From CAZSRL01 sp964609615 (GTDB taxonomy: Bacteria; Bacillota_I; Bacilli_A; RF39; UBA660): a stretch of 28,986 nucleotides of DNA. Below, piece after piece: positions 1 to 6,710 of this stretch. The notes under the pieces were generated by a model. It made no database searches. It was not told the origin of the DNA and worked only from the letters and a program-made list of their open reading frames with translations. Numbering within the stretch: the first letter of the stretch is position 1; each line of letters begins with the position of its first letter. A program made the translations under genes and the position numbers. The stretch is from assembly GCA_964609615.1 (NCBI GenBank), contig CAZSRL010000011.1, positions 1 through 28,986 of the forward strand, read 5' to 3'.

Positions 1-1736
1 TTTTTATATCTTTTATCTCCTTTTAAAGCAATTAATCTTATTATTTTTTCTATTTCAACATCTGAATTAAAACTAATATTTTTTAAGTCATCATCAGTAT
101 CAACTTCATAATAATTTAATTTATATTCACTACCTAAAGTTTTAGATAATTTATCAAAATATTTTCTTGCTTGTTCTTTTGTTTTAAGCTCATGATTCAT
201 TGTTATATTATAACCATAATCATCTTCAAAAATATTAAAGTTAAAAGGAATATCATAAATCATATGATTATGAACCATATCACTTAAATAAGTTTCTCTA
301 AATTCTCCTGTAACTATATTAATGTTTTTATCTTTCTTTTCAATAGTTAAATTATCTATGTATGTTCCAATTAATCTTTGTTTTTCTTCTTTAGGTAATT
401 CAAACCAATTAGATATTCTATTCATAAATTTTTCAGGATTTGCAAAATGAGTGATTTCTTGTTTATCTTGTAATATTAATAAATCATCAACTGTGAAATT
501 TAAGTTATCATATTGTTTTTGTTCTTGTTGTTTCTTCATTAAATCATTTCTTTGAAATTCAATATGTTTTATCTCTTTATCAAAATCTTCTAGTTTTAAA
601 ATACCTTTAATATATGCTATTTTAATTCTATCTAATTGCTTATCTAATTCTTTTATCATTTTAGAATAATCTTCTTTTTTATTGTTTAATTTTGATTTAA
701 TAAACGGTGTATAATAATCGTTTATTAGTTCATCTTGTTTAGATATTTCTAGCATTAAACCCATTAATTGATTTTCAATATCTTCCTCGTTAAAATATGT
801 TTTACAATGTTCACATTTATAATAGTAATATTTTTTACCATTCTTTTTAGTAGTAGCACTTCCACCTAGAAAGCAACCACATTTAGAACATTTAAGTTTA
901 TTAGTAAATAAATAGGTTGCTGTTCTTTCATAATGTCTTGCATTTCTTTGTTTTTGATATTGGCAATCTTCCCATTTTTCTTTACTAACTAATGGCTCAA
1001 CGACATTTTCATAATATGTAGGGTGTTTTGTACTTCTTCCATGCACATAATCGCCTTTATAGATCTCGTTTGTTATCATTCTACTTATTGTTGAATCTAA
1101 CCAATTAGTTTTTCCTAATACTTTTTCTTTATTATAAATATTTGCTATTGTTTGATAACTTTTACCCTCTAAATATAAATCATATAATCTAACTATTATG
1201 TCTTTTGTTAAAGGATCAAGTATCATCTTTTTATCTATTCTTTGATAACCTAGAGGTAAGGGTCCAGGAATATGACCTGCTTTAATAGCACCTACAAGTC
1301 CGAACTTTGTTCTTTCTGAACACTTCTCAATTTCATTTTGTGAAACACTAGTCATTATTCTCATAACCATTCTACCATTTGAAGTAGTAGTATTAGATTC
1401 ATCAGCCATACAATCAATATCACAATCATTATCATTAACAAATTTCATTAACTTTTCAATATCAAAAACACTTCTTGTTAATCTATCTAGTTTAAAAGCA
1501 ACAATTACATTTATTTTTTTATCTTTAATATCTTGTATCATTTGTTGATATGCTGGTCTTTTATCATCTTTTGCACTAATTCCTTCATCTGCATATACTT
1601 TATAAATTTCATAACCTTTAAATTTACAAAACTCTCTTAATTTTTCTTCTTGTTCTGGTAAACTAAAACCTTCTCGTTTTTGGTCTAGTGTTGAAACTCT
1701 TTTATAAATACCTGCAATTTTCTTTTCTTCATTCAT
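1..1736 (-). CDS. Large serine recombinase (partial, C-terminus off left edge)
   Basis: Site-specific recombinase of the large serine family, which integrates and excises phages, ICEs and transposons. The frame is open for 578 codons from the ATG at 1736 to the window edge. The N-terminal resolvase domain starts IAGIYKRVSTLDQ, with Ser15 as the expected nucleophile, and later has the conserved FKLDRLTRS block. A recombinase domain follows (about residues 165-270), with GHIPGPLPLGY. A zinc ribbon has Cys283, Cys286, Cys308 and Cys311, and a Lys/Glu-rich coiled coil follows at about 335-400. The start is supported by AAAGGAG about 12 nt upstream. A leader with promoter and attenuator precedes it (1758-1926). 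Membership of the family is clear; the element it serves is not visible. Confidence 0.95.
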   Translation of the reverse strand, partial: MNEEKKIAGIYKRVSTLDQKREGFSLPEQEEKLREFCKFKGYEIYKVYADEGISAKDDKRPAYQQMIQDIKDKKINVIVAFKLDRLTRSVFDIEKLMKFVNDNDCDIDCMADESNTTTSNGRMVMRIMTSVSQNEIEKCSERTKFGLVGAIKAGHIPGPLPLGYQRIDKKMILDPLTKDIIVRLYDLYLEGKSYQTIANIYNKEKVLGKTNWLDSTISRMITNEIYKGDYVHGRSTKHPTYYENVVEPLVSKEKWEDCQYQKQRNARHYERTATYLFTNKLKCSKCGCFLGGSATTKKNGKKYYYYKCEHCKTYFNEEDIENQLMGLMLEISKQDELINDYYTPFIKSKLNNKKEDYSKMIKELDKQLDRIKIAYIKGILKLEDFDKEIKHIEFQRNDLMKKQQEQKQYDNLNFTVDDLLILQDKQEITHFANPEKFMNRISNWFELPKEEKQRLIGTYIDNLTIEKKDKNINIVTGEFRETYLSDMVHNHMIYDIPFNFNIFEDDYGYNITMNHELKTKEQARKYFDKLSKTLGSEYKLNYYEVDTDDDLKNISFNSDVEIEKIIRLIALKGDKRYK

Positions 1737-1757
1737 AAATCATCAACTCCTTTTCTA

Positions 1758-1808
1758 ACAAAAAGAGGTGTCAAAAGTATTAAGTGCTTAATACTACTGA
1801 CACCTCTT
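1758..1808 (-). terminator. Intrinsic terminator/attenuator in recombinase leader
   Basis: On the minus strand an 11-bp outer stem (AAGAGGTGTCA with TGACACCTCTT, 1798-1808 and 1763-1773) encloses a 9-bp inner stem (AGTATTAAG with CTTAATACT, 1787-1795 and 1776-1784). A T-run follows (CTCTTTTTG). It lies between the promoter at 1899-1926 and the recombinase start at 1736, so it would stop transcription before the gene unless it is prevented from folding. The 5' arm overlaps the last codons of the leader ORF. The structure is seen directly; the attenuator role is inferred. Confidence 0.8.
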
Positions 1809-1853
1809 AAAATCTAATTTTGAATAATATTTGCTTTTAAACTTGAATCTCAT
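1794..1853 (-). CDS. Leader peptide of recombinase attenuator, 19 aa
   Basis: A short ORF of 19 codons, basic and aromatic-rich (begins MRFKFKSKYY, ends FKRCQ), ending at a TAG (1794-1796). GGGGGT lies 10 nt upstream of its ATG as a possible ribosome site. The ORF runs into the 5' arm of the terminator, so a ribosome finishing it would mask both 5' arms. That arrangement matches leader-peptide attenuators such as the one before tet(M). I do not recognise the peptide itself, and its translation is inferred. Confidence 0.6.
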   Translation of the reverse strand: MRFKFKSKYYSKLDFKRCQ

Positions 1854-1855
1854 AA

Positions 1856-1876
1856 CTATTTAACCCCCTTAAATAG
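1856..1876 (-). promoter_or_regulatory. Hairpin presenting the leader ribosome site in its loop
   Basis: A perfect 8-bp inverted repeat, CTATTTAA (minus strand) against TTAAATAG, closes a five-nucleotide GGGGG loop. This loop is the only plausible Shine-Dalgarno sequence for the 19-aa leader. Seven of the eight pairs are A-U, so the stem is weak. It may tune initiation of the leader or have no role. Confidence 0.45.
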
Positions 1877-1898
1877 ACATAAGTCTTCTTGGCTCTAT

Positions 1899-1926
1899 AT
1901 TCTATCACAATTTTAAGAAATGTCAA
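1899..1926 (-). promoter_or_regulatory. Sigma-A promoter for leader and recombinase
   Basis: On the minus strand a perfect TTGACA (-35, 1921-1926) is followed after 16 nt by TAGAAT (-10, 1899-1904), with a TG one base further upstream. Transcription would start near 1892 and give a leader of about 155 nt before the recombinase ATG. The promoter lies just past the stop codon of the 95-aa gene, so the recombinase has its own transcript. Confidence 0.75.
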
Positions 1927-1935
1927 ATATTTGGC

Positions 1936-2223
1936 TTAAAAATGGCTTTTAATGTAATTTTCAAAGTCTTTAAACTTAATTTTTTTATCATAACCATTAA
2001 TAAATATGTCATCACATTCATCAAACATTAAATAATCAATATTATTAACTTTAATAATATGTGGCATTACATAAGCGATATTTGTTTCTTTAATACTCTT
2101 GATATTTCCATTTGTAAAAGTAGGTTTAGCACAAGCAAACTTACAAATCATTTCAACCTTTCTTTTTAATTCAATACTTATCTCTAATTCTTTAGTTTCT
2201 ATTGTTAACATATAATCACTCAT
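1936..2223 (-). CDS. Small hypothetical protein, 95 aa
   Basis: I do not recognise this gene. It encodes a small soluble protein with no signal peptide or membrane segment, starting MSDYMLTIETKELEI and with a Phe/Tyr/Lys-rich C-terminus. The start is uncertain: AAGAAGGG directly abuts the ATG at 2223, which is too close for normal initiation, while a second in-frame ATG at 2211 leaves about 12 nt. A leftward terminator lies about 16 nt upstream of the start codon (2239-2263). The gene sits between the recombinase leader and the truncated variable gene, so it probably belongs to the same mobile element. Function unknown. Confidence 0.6.
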   Translation of the reverse strand: MSDYMLTIETKELEISIELKRKVEMICKFACAKPTFTNGNIKSIKETNIAYVMPHIIKVNNIDYLMFDECDDIFINGYDKKIKFKDFENYIKSHF

Positions 2224-2238
2224 CCCTTCTTAAATAAC

Positions 2239-2263
2239 AAAAAAACTAACTATTTCTAGTTAG
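2239..2263 (-). terminator. Leftward intrinsic terminator upstream of the 95-aa gene
   Basis: Minus-strand hairpin CTAACTA-GAAA-TAGTTAG (7 bp, GAAA tetraloop) followed by seven T. No minus-strand gene lies to its right, so it has no obvious upstream transcript to end. It may insulate the end of the element or attenuate a transcript entering the 95-aa gene. Confidence 0.65.
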
Positions 2264-2300
2264 CATTTATTACTCTCGAAGTGTATTAGTTCGAGTTTCC

Positions 2301-3095
2301 TATCATATTGGAGCAACCCCAACAATAAAACCAAACACAAATTCACTAAGAAGTCAAAATGTTTCAACACAATTTGAAACAGCACAAAAATTTGAATCAA
2401 CAACATATGGACTAAAAAGTGAATCAAAAATGATAAAAGATGATGAATGGGGAGCGGTAGCATATCTATCACATTCAACATATGGAAAAAATGGACAAAT
2501 AAGAATAAATAATTATTATAACTCAGCAACATTAACAGGATGTGGAGCAGATACAGATGATAAAGCCGAAAGTACAACATGTGATATACCTTATGCATCC
2601 ACTACAAACTACCCACAAAGTACAACAGGAAACATAACAGGAATATTTGATATGTCTGGAGGAGCACGGGAATATACAATGGGAGTATTAAAAGCAAGTG
2701 ATGGGAAACCATATTCAGGAACATGTGTATATACAAATAATTTTAACTTAAACAGTGGATATAATGGATTACTCGGAAAAACTGATGGTAATGCAAGTTG
2801 TAATACCGAAATAACGAAATTAACAACAGGAAAAGATTTTCCTGGGGCAAAATATTATCAACTATATGAAACAACAAGTTATAATACAGCATGTAGTGGT
2901 GGAGTATGTTATGGAAAAGCACTAGGAGAAACAAGAGGATGGTACTCTGATTATCAAGATTTCGTTACGGCGACGCGCCCGTGGTTCGTGCGTGGGGGCT
3001 GCTGTTTTGATCGTGCTGACGCGGGTGCGTTTGCCGTCAGCAACTTCCATGGCGGCTACGGCACCATTTCGTTTTGGGTGTCCGTTCCTCGCTAA
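2301..3095 (+). pseudogene. 5'-truncated DGR target protein (FGE/C-type-lectin-like C-terminal half)
   Basis: The reading frame is open from 2250 to the TAA at 3093-3095, but the first ATG (2430) has no ribosome site. Family-like sequence (TPTIKPNTNSLRSQNVST) already appears at about 2316, so the N-terminal half is missing. The rest resembles secreted formylglycine-generating-enzyme-type proteins of gut Bacilli: DEWGAVAYLSHSTYG, a GIFDMSGGAREYTMG block (the FGE-like DMSGNVxEW region), then the variable C-terminus RPWFVRGG...DAGAFAV...SVPR. The last 130 bp are far more GC-rich than the rest. I read it as a DGR-diversified surface protein severed near 2280-2310, beside the recombinase region. 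It could instead be a silent donor cassette. Confidence 0.75.
2961..3092 (+). repeat. DGR variable region (VR)
   Basis: Composition changes sharply here. By hand count 2994-3071 is about 60% G+C and only about 12% A, in a window where A dominates. The block of codons TGC TGT TTT GAT CGT, and later AGC AAC TTC CAT GGC GGC TAC GGC ACC ATT, all end in C or T. This is expected if a template of AAC/AAT codons was mutated only at adenines. Invariant anchors (RPWFVRGG, DAGAFA, VPR-stop) separate the variable positions, as in known C-type-lectin-fold VRs. No second copy (template repeat) or reverse transcriptase was found in the window. Confidence 0.8.
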
Positions 3096-3118
3096 TACGA
3101 GCGATAGCGAGTTTGCTC
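3088..3118 (+). other. Hairpin at the 3' end of the variable region (IMH-like)
   Basis: CTCGCTA (3088-3094) pairs with TAGCGAG (3105-3111) around a 10-nt loop, spanning the stop codon. An alternative GAGC/GCTC pairing reaches 3118. Characterised DGRs have a GC-rich initiation-of-homing segment at the VR end and often a hairpin just beyond it. Position and composition fit, but activity is inferred. Confidence 0.5.
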
Positions 3119-3139
3119 TTTGGCACAGAGAAAATGAAT

Positions 3140-3177
3140 ATCTAAAATAAAAAAATCTATTTTAGATTTTTTTATTT
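3140..3177 (+). terminator. Intrinsic terminator after the variable gene
   Basis: ATCTAAAATA (3140-3149) pairs with TATTTTAGAT (3158-3167), followed by a long T-rich run. It ends plus-strand transcription 45 nt past the variable-gene stop and faces the convergent ATP-grasp gene. Confidence 0.75.
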
Positions 3178-3187
3178 TTTTTATAAT

Positions 3188-4204
3188 TTATAATTTAATA
3201 TTATTAAATTCATCACCTAATACATCTTTTATGTCTTGTAGGTGTCCTCTTTTTTTGCTTATTAAATAGTATTGAATAAGTCCATAACTTGGATATTCGT
3301 TTCCTTCTAATAGTTGTGGTCCATCTTTTGTAATAGCAACATCCCAACCAATATATCTTATTTCTGGTACTTCTAGTGCTGCTTGTTTAACCATATTAAA
3401 TGCTTCTTTTGCAAATGGTACTTTTAGTGTGTTAAATTTAACATTTATATTTGGATGTTCTTTATATATTTTTTGATTATCATCTACGCAATCACTTATT
3501 AGGTTTCCATCTTCATCTATTTTCATAAATGCATCAAAACAACTAATAGCGTCATCATCATTTATGTTAATTCTAAAAGCATTTCCAATAGTGTGTACTT
3601 TATTATCTTTATCAAGTAGTGTAATTATTCTTAATGTATCAACTGCGTATGGATTGAATTTATCTAGTGTAGGGTGTTGTTTTATTCCTTCTTCAACTAA
3701 TATTTGTTTGTTTATTATTAATTCTTCATATAGTTTATTTATGTCTTTTATATCTTTTAAAACAATTTTTCTTATACCATGTGATCCAAAGTCATTTTGT
3801 ACTTTTCCAAATATTATATCTTTTTCTTTAACAAATTCTTTAAATTCTTTTAGAGATGTTGTTCTTAAATCAATCCAATCTCTTTTTATGTAATCTCTAA
3901 ATATTTTATTAAATAATATTTTATCTCTCATTGTATTTATATATTCTTTTTTATTTAAATAGTTTAGTACCGTTATGTAGTTTTTACTTGTTAAATGATT
4001 TTTCTTTTCTTCTTTTGTTAAGTTTATATAATCACTTTTCATATAGTCTGTATAACCAATTTTATATTTTAGAAAGTTTTTTATCATATCTCTTTTTACA
4101 TAACTAACACTTTTGTTATTTTTGTTTGCGATTTCTTTTGCGATAGTGTTAAGTTTAGAGTTATCCATTTCTTTAAATTTTTTTATATATACTTTTAAAT
4201 ACAT
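3188..4204 (-). CDS. Sugar-transfer-associated ATP-grasp family protein, 338 aa
   Basis: An ATP-grasp enzyme of the type found in capsule and surface-polysaccharide loci (Pfam ATPgrasp_ST-like). An N-terminal lysine-rich helical region of about 110 residues precedes the ATP-grasp core. Visible core features are FGSHGIRKI, a RIITLLD strand, and the C-terminal YIGWDVAITKDGPQLLEGNEYP block, in which the Glu and Asn are expected metal/ATP ligands. The start at 4204 is preceded by AGAGGTG. The gene is a lone minus-strand transcript with no glycan genes beside it, so its acceptor cannot be inferred. Family is fairly secure; substrate unknown. Confidence 0.8.
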   Translation of the reverse strand: MYLKVYIKKFKEMDNSKLNTIAKEIANKNNKSVSYVKRDMIKNFLKYKIGYTDYMKSDYINLTKEEKKNHLTSKNYITVLNYLNKKEYINTMRDKILFNKIFRDYIKRDWIDLRTTSLKEFKEFVKEKDIIFGKVQNDFGSHGIRKIVLKDIKDINKLYEELIINKQILVEEGIKQHPTLDKFNPYAVDTLRIITLLDKDNKVHTIGNAFRININDDDAISCFDAFMKIDEDGNLISDCVDDNQKIYKEHPNINVKFNTLKVPFAKEAFNMVKQAALEVPEIRYIGWDVAITKDGPQLLEGNEYPSYGLIQYYLISKKRGHLQDIKDVLGDEFNNIKL

Positions 4205-4305
4205 ATTTATTCACCTCTTTTATGTATTAATTTTATCATTTTATTGCCAAAAAATAAAGTGTCAAAACATTTTGAAAAAAATTTACAAAAACTTTACATT
4301 TTTTG

Positions 4306-4334
4306 TTGCTTTAGTCATTAAAAAAATATATAAT
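4306..4334 (+). promoter_or_regulatory. Promoter of the 540-aa membrane protein
   Basis: TTGCTT (4306-4311), 17-nt spacer, perfect TATAAT (4329-4334). The start codon is 47 nt downstream of the -10, preceded by AGGGAGG. The -35 matches consensus only partly, but TTGCTT recurs before hup and nrdD. Confidence 0.65.
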
Positions 4335-4381
4335 GAGTTTAGAGTAGTTTGTCTACTAAATATAGGGAGGTTAAATAGGAA

Positions 4382-6004
4382 ATGGCAGAAATTAAAAAAG
4401 TGAAAAAGGATATTCCAAAAAAAAGGGATGAAAGTGAAGAAGCCGATAAGAAAACAATAATTATAATAATAATTGCATTGTTATTAGTATTAGTTTTAAT
4501 TATTGGTGGAGTATTTATTTTTAATAGCAAAGATGATGGTAAAACATCAAAAGATGTTGTTAAGAAAAAGAAATTAGTAAAGGGAGATACAATTAAAACT
4601 GAAGAACTTGAAAGTGTTACTGGTGCTCTTGCGGTGATTGATGAAATATCACCAAGTATAGGTATAAGTGGAGAACATTATCAAACAAGAGTTATAGATG
4701 CTTCAATTAGTGTTAAGGATAATGAACAGCTAGTAGCAGTTGAATATGGTTTTTCAAACAGTACATCAGTTGAACCAACTTATAATAAAGTAAGTACTAA
4801 TGTTAAAAAGTATTCAAAAGATATTATTTATGATACTGGTACTGACTATTATAAAGTAAGTTATCTTTGGGTAAAAGCAACTGATAAAGAAGGTAATGTA
4901 TCTGTAGAAAAGAAAGAATTTATTACAGCACAGTACATAAATGTAGTGCCTAATAATAATGCTAATGTAAGTGGAGATTTAATTATTACTAAAGCTGGAA
5001 CAAATATAAATGGAATGAGTATTAATGGTAGTATTTATATTACAAGTGGTGTTGGACTTGGAGATGTTACTATAACAAATACAACTGTTAAAAATAACAT
5101 TTATGTTAATGGTGGAGGTACTAATAGTATCTATTTAAATGATGTAAAAGTAGCAGGTAAAATTATTGTTAATAATAATAATCATGTTAGGCTTGATTTT
5201 GGAGGAGTAATTAATAAGACAAATATTGATTTACTTACTAATACAACAATAACTGCGAATGATACAAATAAAAATCTTACTTTTAATGTAATAGGAGATA
5301 TTACTGTATTAATAGAAGGTAAAGTAGGAAAATTAAAAGTAACTGGAAATGCAAATGTTAAAGCAAGTGACAGAGCACAAAATGATGCTGTAATTGGTTT
5401 TGCAGATGTGGATAAAAATTCAAGTGCAAAAGTAATTGGTTATGTTGAAGCAACAAACTATGATATTAAAACAAACAAAAAAGCAATCGTTTCACCAGTA
5501 GCGTCACTTAGTGTTGTATCAAATGGAGATTATGTTAGTACAAAGTTTACAATTAATAGAAAAATCATTGTTAAAAAAGGTGAAACTGTAACAAAAGAAG
5601 TATATCTTAATAATGTTAAAGCATTAATAAACGCTATTAATGCAAATGATGAAGCAGCTTTAAAAGAGGCTTTAGCTAAGTTTACTGAAAATGATATAAT
5701 TGTATATATAAAATATACTGATAAAGAGGTTATTAGAACTGCTCAATATGCTGATATAACTGGTGGAACAGAAGAAAATAGAGATCCTCATATTAAAGAA
5801 TATGGAGATGATACTTCTGATGGTACACAAGCAAGCACTGAATATTCAGTAGCAGATTATAGCGATCAAACTAATATTGAAGAATCAAGAGTTATAGTTC
5901 TTGAAAAAGATCCTGATAGTGATTTAATAAATTGTTATTACACTGAATCTAAAGATGTAGTAAAAGTAGAACCACAAGAATCATCTAATCCGTATGAAAG
6001 ATAA
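4382..6004 (+). CDS. Membrane-anchored extracellular protein with beta-solenoid-like domain, 540 aa
   Basis: I do not recognise a named family. A charged cytoplasmic N-terminus (about 24 residues) is followed by one hydrophobic segment (about 25-48, Ile/Leu-rich), giving an N-in, C-out anchor. An Ig-like segment follows at about 85-185 (EISPSIGISG to KKEFITAQ). Next come repeating Asn/Thr/Gly strands such as VSGDLIITKAG, INGSIYITSG, NNIYVNGGG and AGKIIVNNN, which look like rungs of a right-handed beta-helix. The C-terminus is acidic. It has its own promoter and terminator, so it is monocistronic. A cell-surface or adhesion role is inferred only from the architecture. Confidence 0.75.
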   Translation: MAEIKKVKKDIPKKRDESEEADKKTIIIIIIALLLVLVLIIGGVFIFNSKDDGKTSKDVVKKKKLVKGDTIKTEELESVTGALAVIDEISPSIGISGEHYQTRVIDASISVKDNEQLVAVEYGFSNSTSVEPTYNKVSTNVKKYSKDIIYDTGTDYYKVSYLWVKATDKEGNVSVEKKEFITAQYINVVPNNNANVSGDLIITKAGTNINGMSINGSIYITSGVGLGDVTITNTTVKNNIYVNGGGTNSIYLNDVKVAGKIIVNNNNHVRLDFGGVINKTNIDLLTNTTITANDTNKNLTFNVIGDITVLIEGKVGKLKVTGNANVKASDRAQNDAVIGFADVDKNSSAKVIGYVEATNYDIKTNKKAIVSPVASLSVVSNGDYVSTKFTINRKIIVKKGETVTKEVYLNNVKALINAINANDEAALKEALAKFTENDIIVYIKYTDKEVIRTAQYADITGGTEENRDPHIKEYGDDTSDGTQASTEYSVADYSDQTNIEESRVIVLEKDPDSDLINCYYTESKDVVKVEPQESSNPYER

Positions 6005-6010
6005 ATATAT

Positions 6011-6036
6011 AGAAAGCGTAATGCTTTCTTTTTTTT
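6011..6036 (+). terminator. Intrinsic terminator
   Basis: AGAAAGC-GTAAT-GCTTTCT hairpin followed by a T-run, just after the stop of the 540-aa gene. A TATAAT at 6048-6053 beyond it may start the next transcript, but no good -35 is visible. Confidence 0.85.
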
Positions 6037-6070
6037 GTATTTTATTTTATAATATTAATAGGAGAAAGAT

Positions 6071-6706
6071 ATGGAAGTTAAACTAGATGGTCATATATAT
6101 AAAGTTGAGGTAATAAGAAAAAACAATAAGAATCTTTATTTGCGTGTTAAAGAGGATTTAAAAATATATGCTACTGTTCCTTTTTTAGTAAGTGATAGAA
6201 GAATAAAAAGTTTTATATTAGATAATGAAGCTTTTGTTTTAAAAATGATTGACGAGCAGAAGAAAAAACTAGAAAAGAATAAATATTTTTATTTTTTAGG
6301 TAATAAATATAATATATATTATGATGTTAATTGCACTAAAACTTATATTAAGGACAATTATATAATTACTAAAAATGATAATACATTAGAAAGTTATAAA
6401 AAAAAGTGTGCATTAGAAATATTTACTGATAGATTAGAAATATGTTATTTGTTATTTGAAGAAGATATTAAATATCCTGATTTAAGAATATATAAAATGA
6501 GAAGAAAATGGGGGCATTGTAATAAAAGTACTTGTACAATAACTTTAAACCTAGATTTAGTAAGTTATTCATATAGTGACATAGATTATGTTATTATACA
6601 TGAGTTAGCGCATTTAGTTTATTTTGACCATTCTTCTAACTTTTGGAAAGTTGTTAAAAAATATAAACCTGATTATAAAGAAAATAAAAAATCATTAAAG
6701 GAGTGA
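6071..6706 (+). CDS. YgjP/DUF45-type zinc metallopeptidase, 211 aa
   Basis: A predicted zinc metallopeptidase of the YgjP-like (DUF45, M48-related) family. The zinc-binding motif HELAH is at residues 177-181, and a downstream His187 in FDHSSNFW is the likely third ligand. The family hallmark MRRKWGHCNKSTCTITLNL precedes it at about 143-161. Length is usual for the family. AGGAGAAAG precedes the ATG. It is followed 4 nt later by the TrmH-type gene and probably starts the RNA-modification operon. The stop is TGA. The physiological substrate is not known. Confidence 0.88.
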   Translation: MEVKLDGHIYKVEVIRKNNKNLYLRVKEDLKIYATVPFLVSDRRIKSFILDNEAFVLKMIDEQKKKLEKNKYFYFLGNKYNIYYDVNCTKTYIKDNYIITKNDNTLESYKKKCALEIFTDRLEICYLLFEEDIKYPDLRIYKMRRKWGHCNKSTCTITLNLDLVSYSYSDIDYVIIHELAHLVYFDHSSNFWKVVKKYKPDYKENKKSLKE

Positions 6707-6710
6707 TAAT

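Noticed and set aside
2272..2320. tRNA 3' end suggested by GTTCGAGTTTCC, a T-loop-like string beside a recombinase
   Set aside because: The flanking bases do not form a T-stem (only about two pairs), and no anticodon or D-arm precedes it.
2260..2598. 112-aa hydrophobic ORF on the minus strand
   Set aside because: It is the complement of the DGR-protein frame; its His/Leu-rich, low-complexity content and lack of a ribosome site mark it as a shadow.
2430..3095. Complete 221-aa gene starting at the ATG at 2430
   Set aside because: No ribosome site precedes this ATG, and family-like protein sequence continues upstream in the same frame to about 2316.
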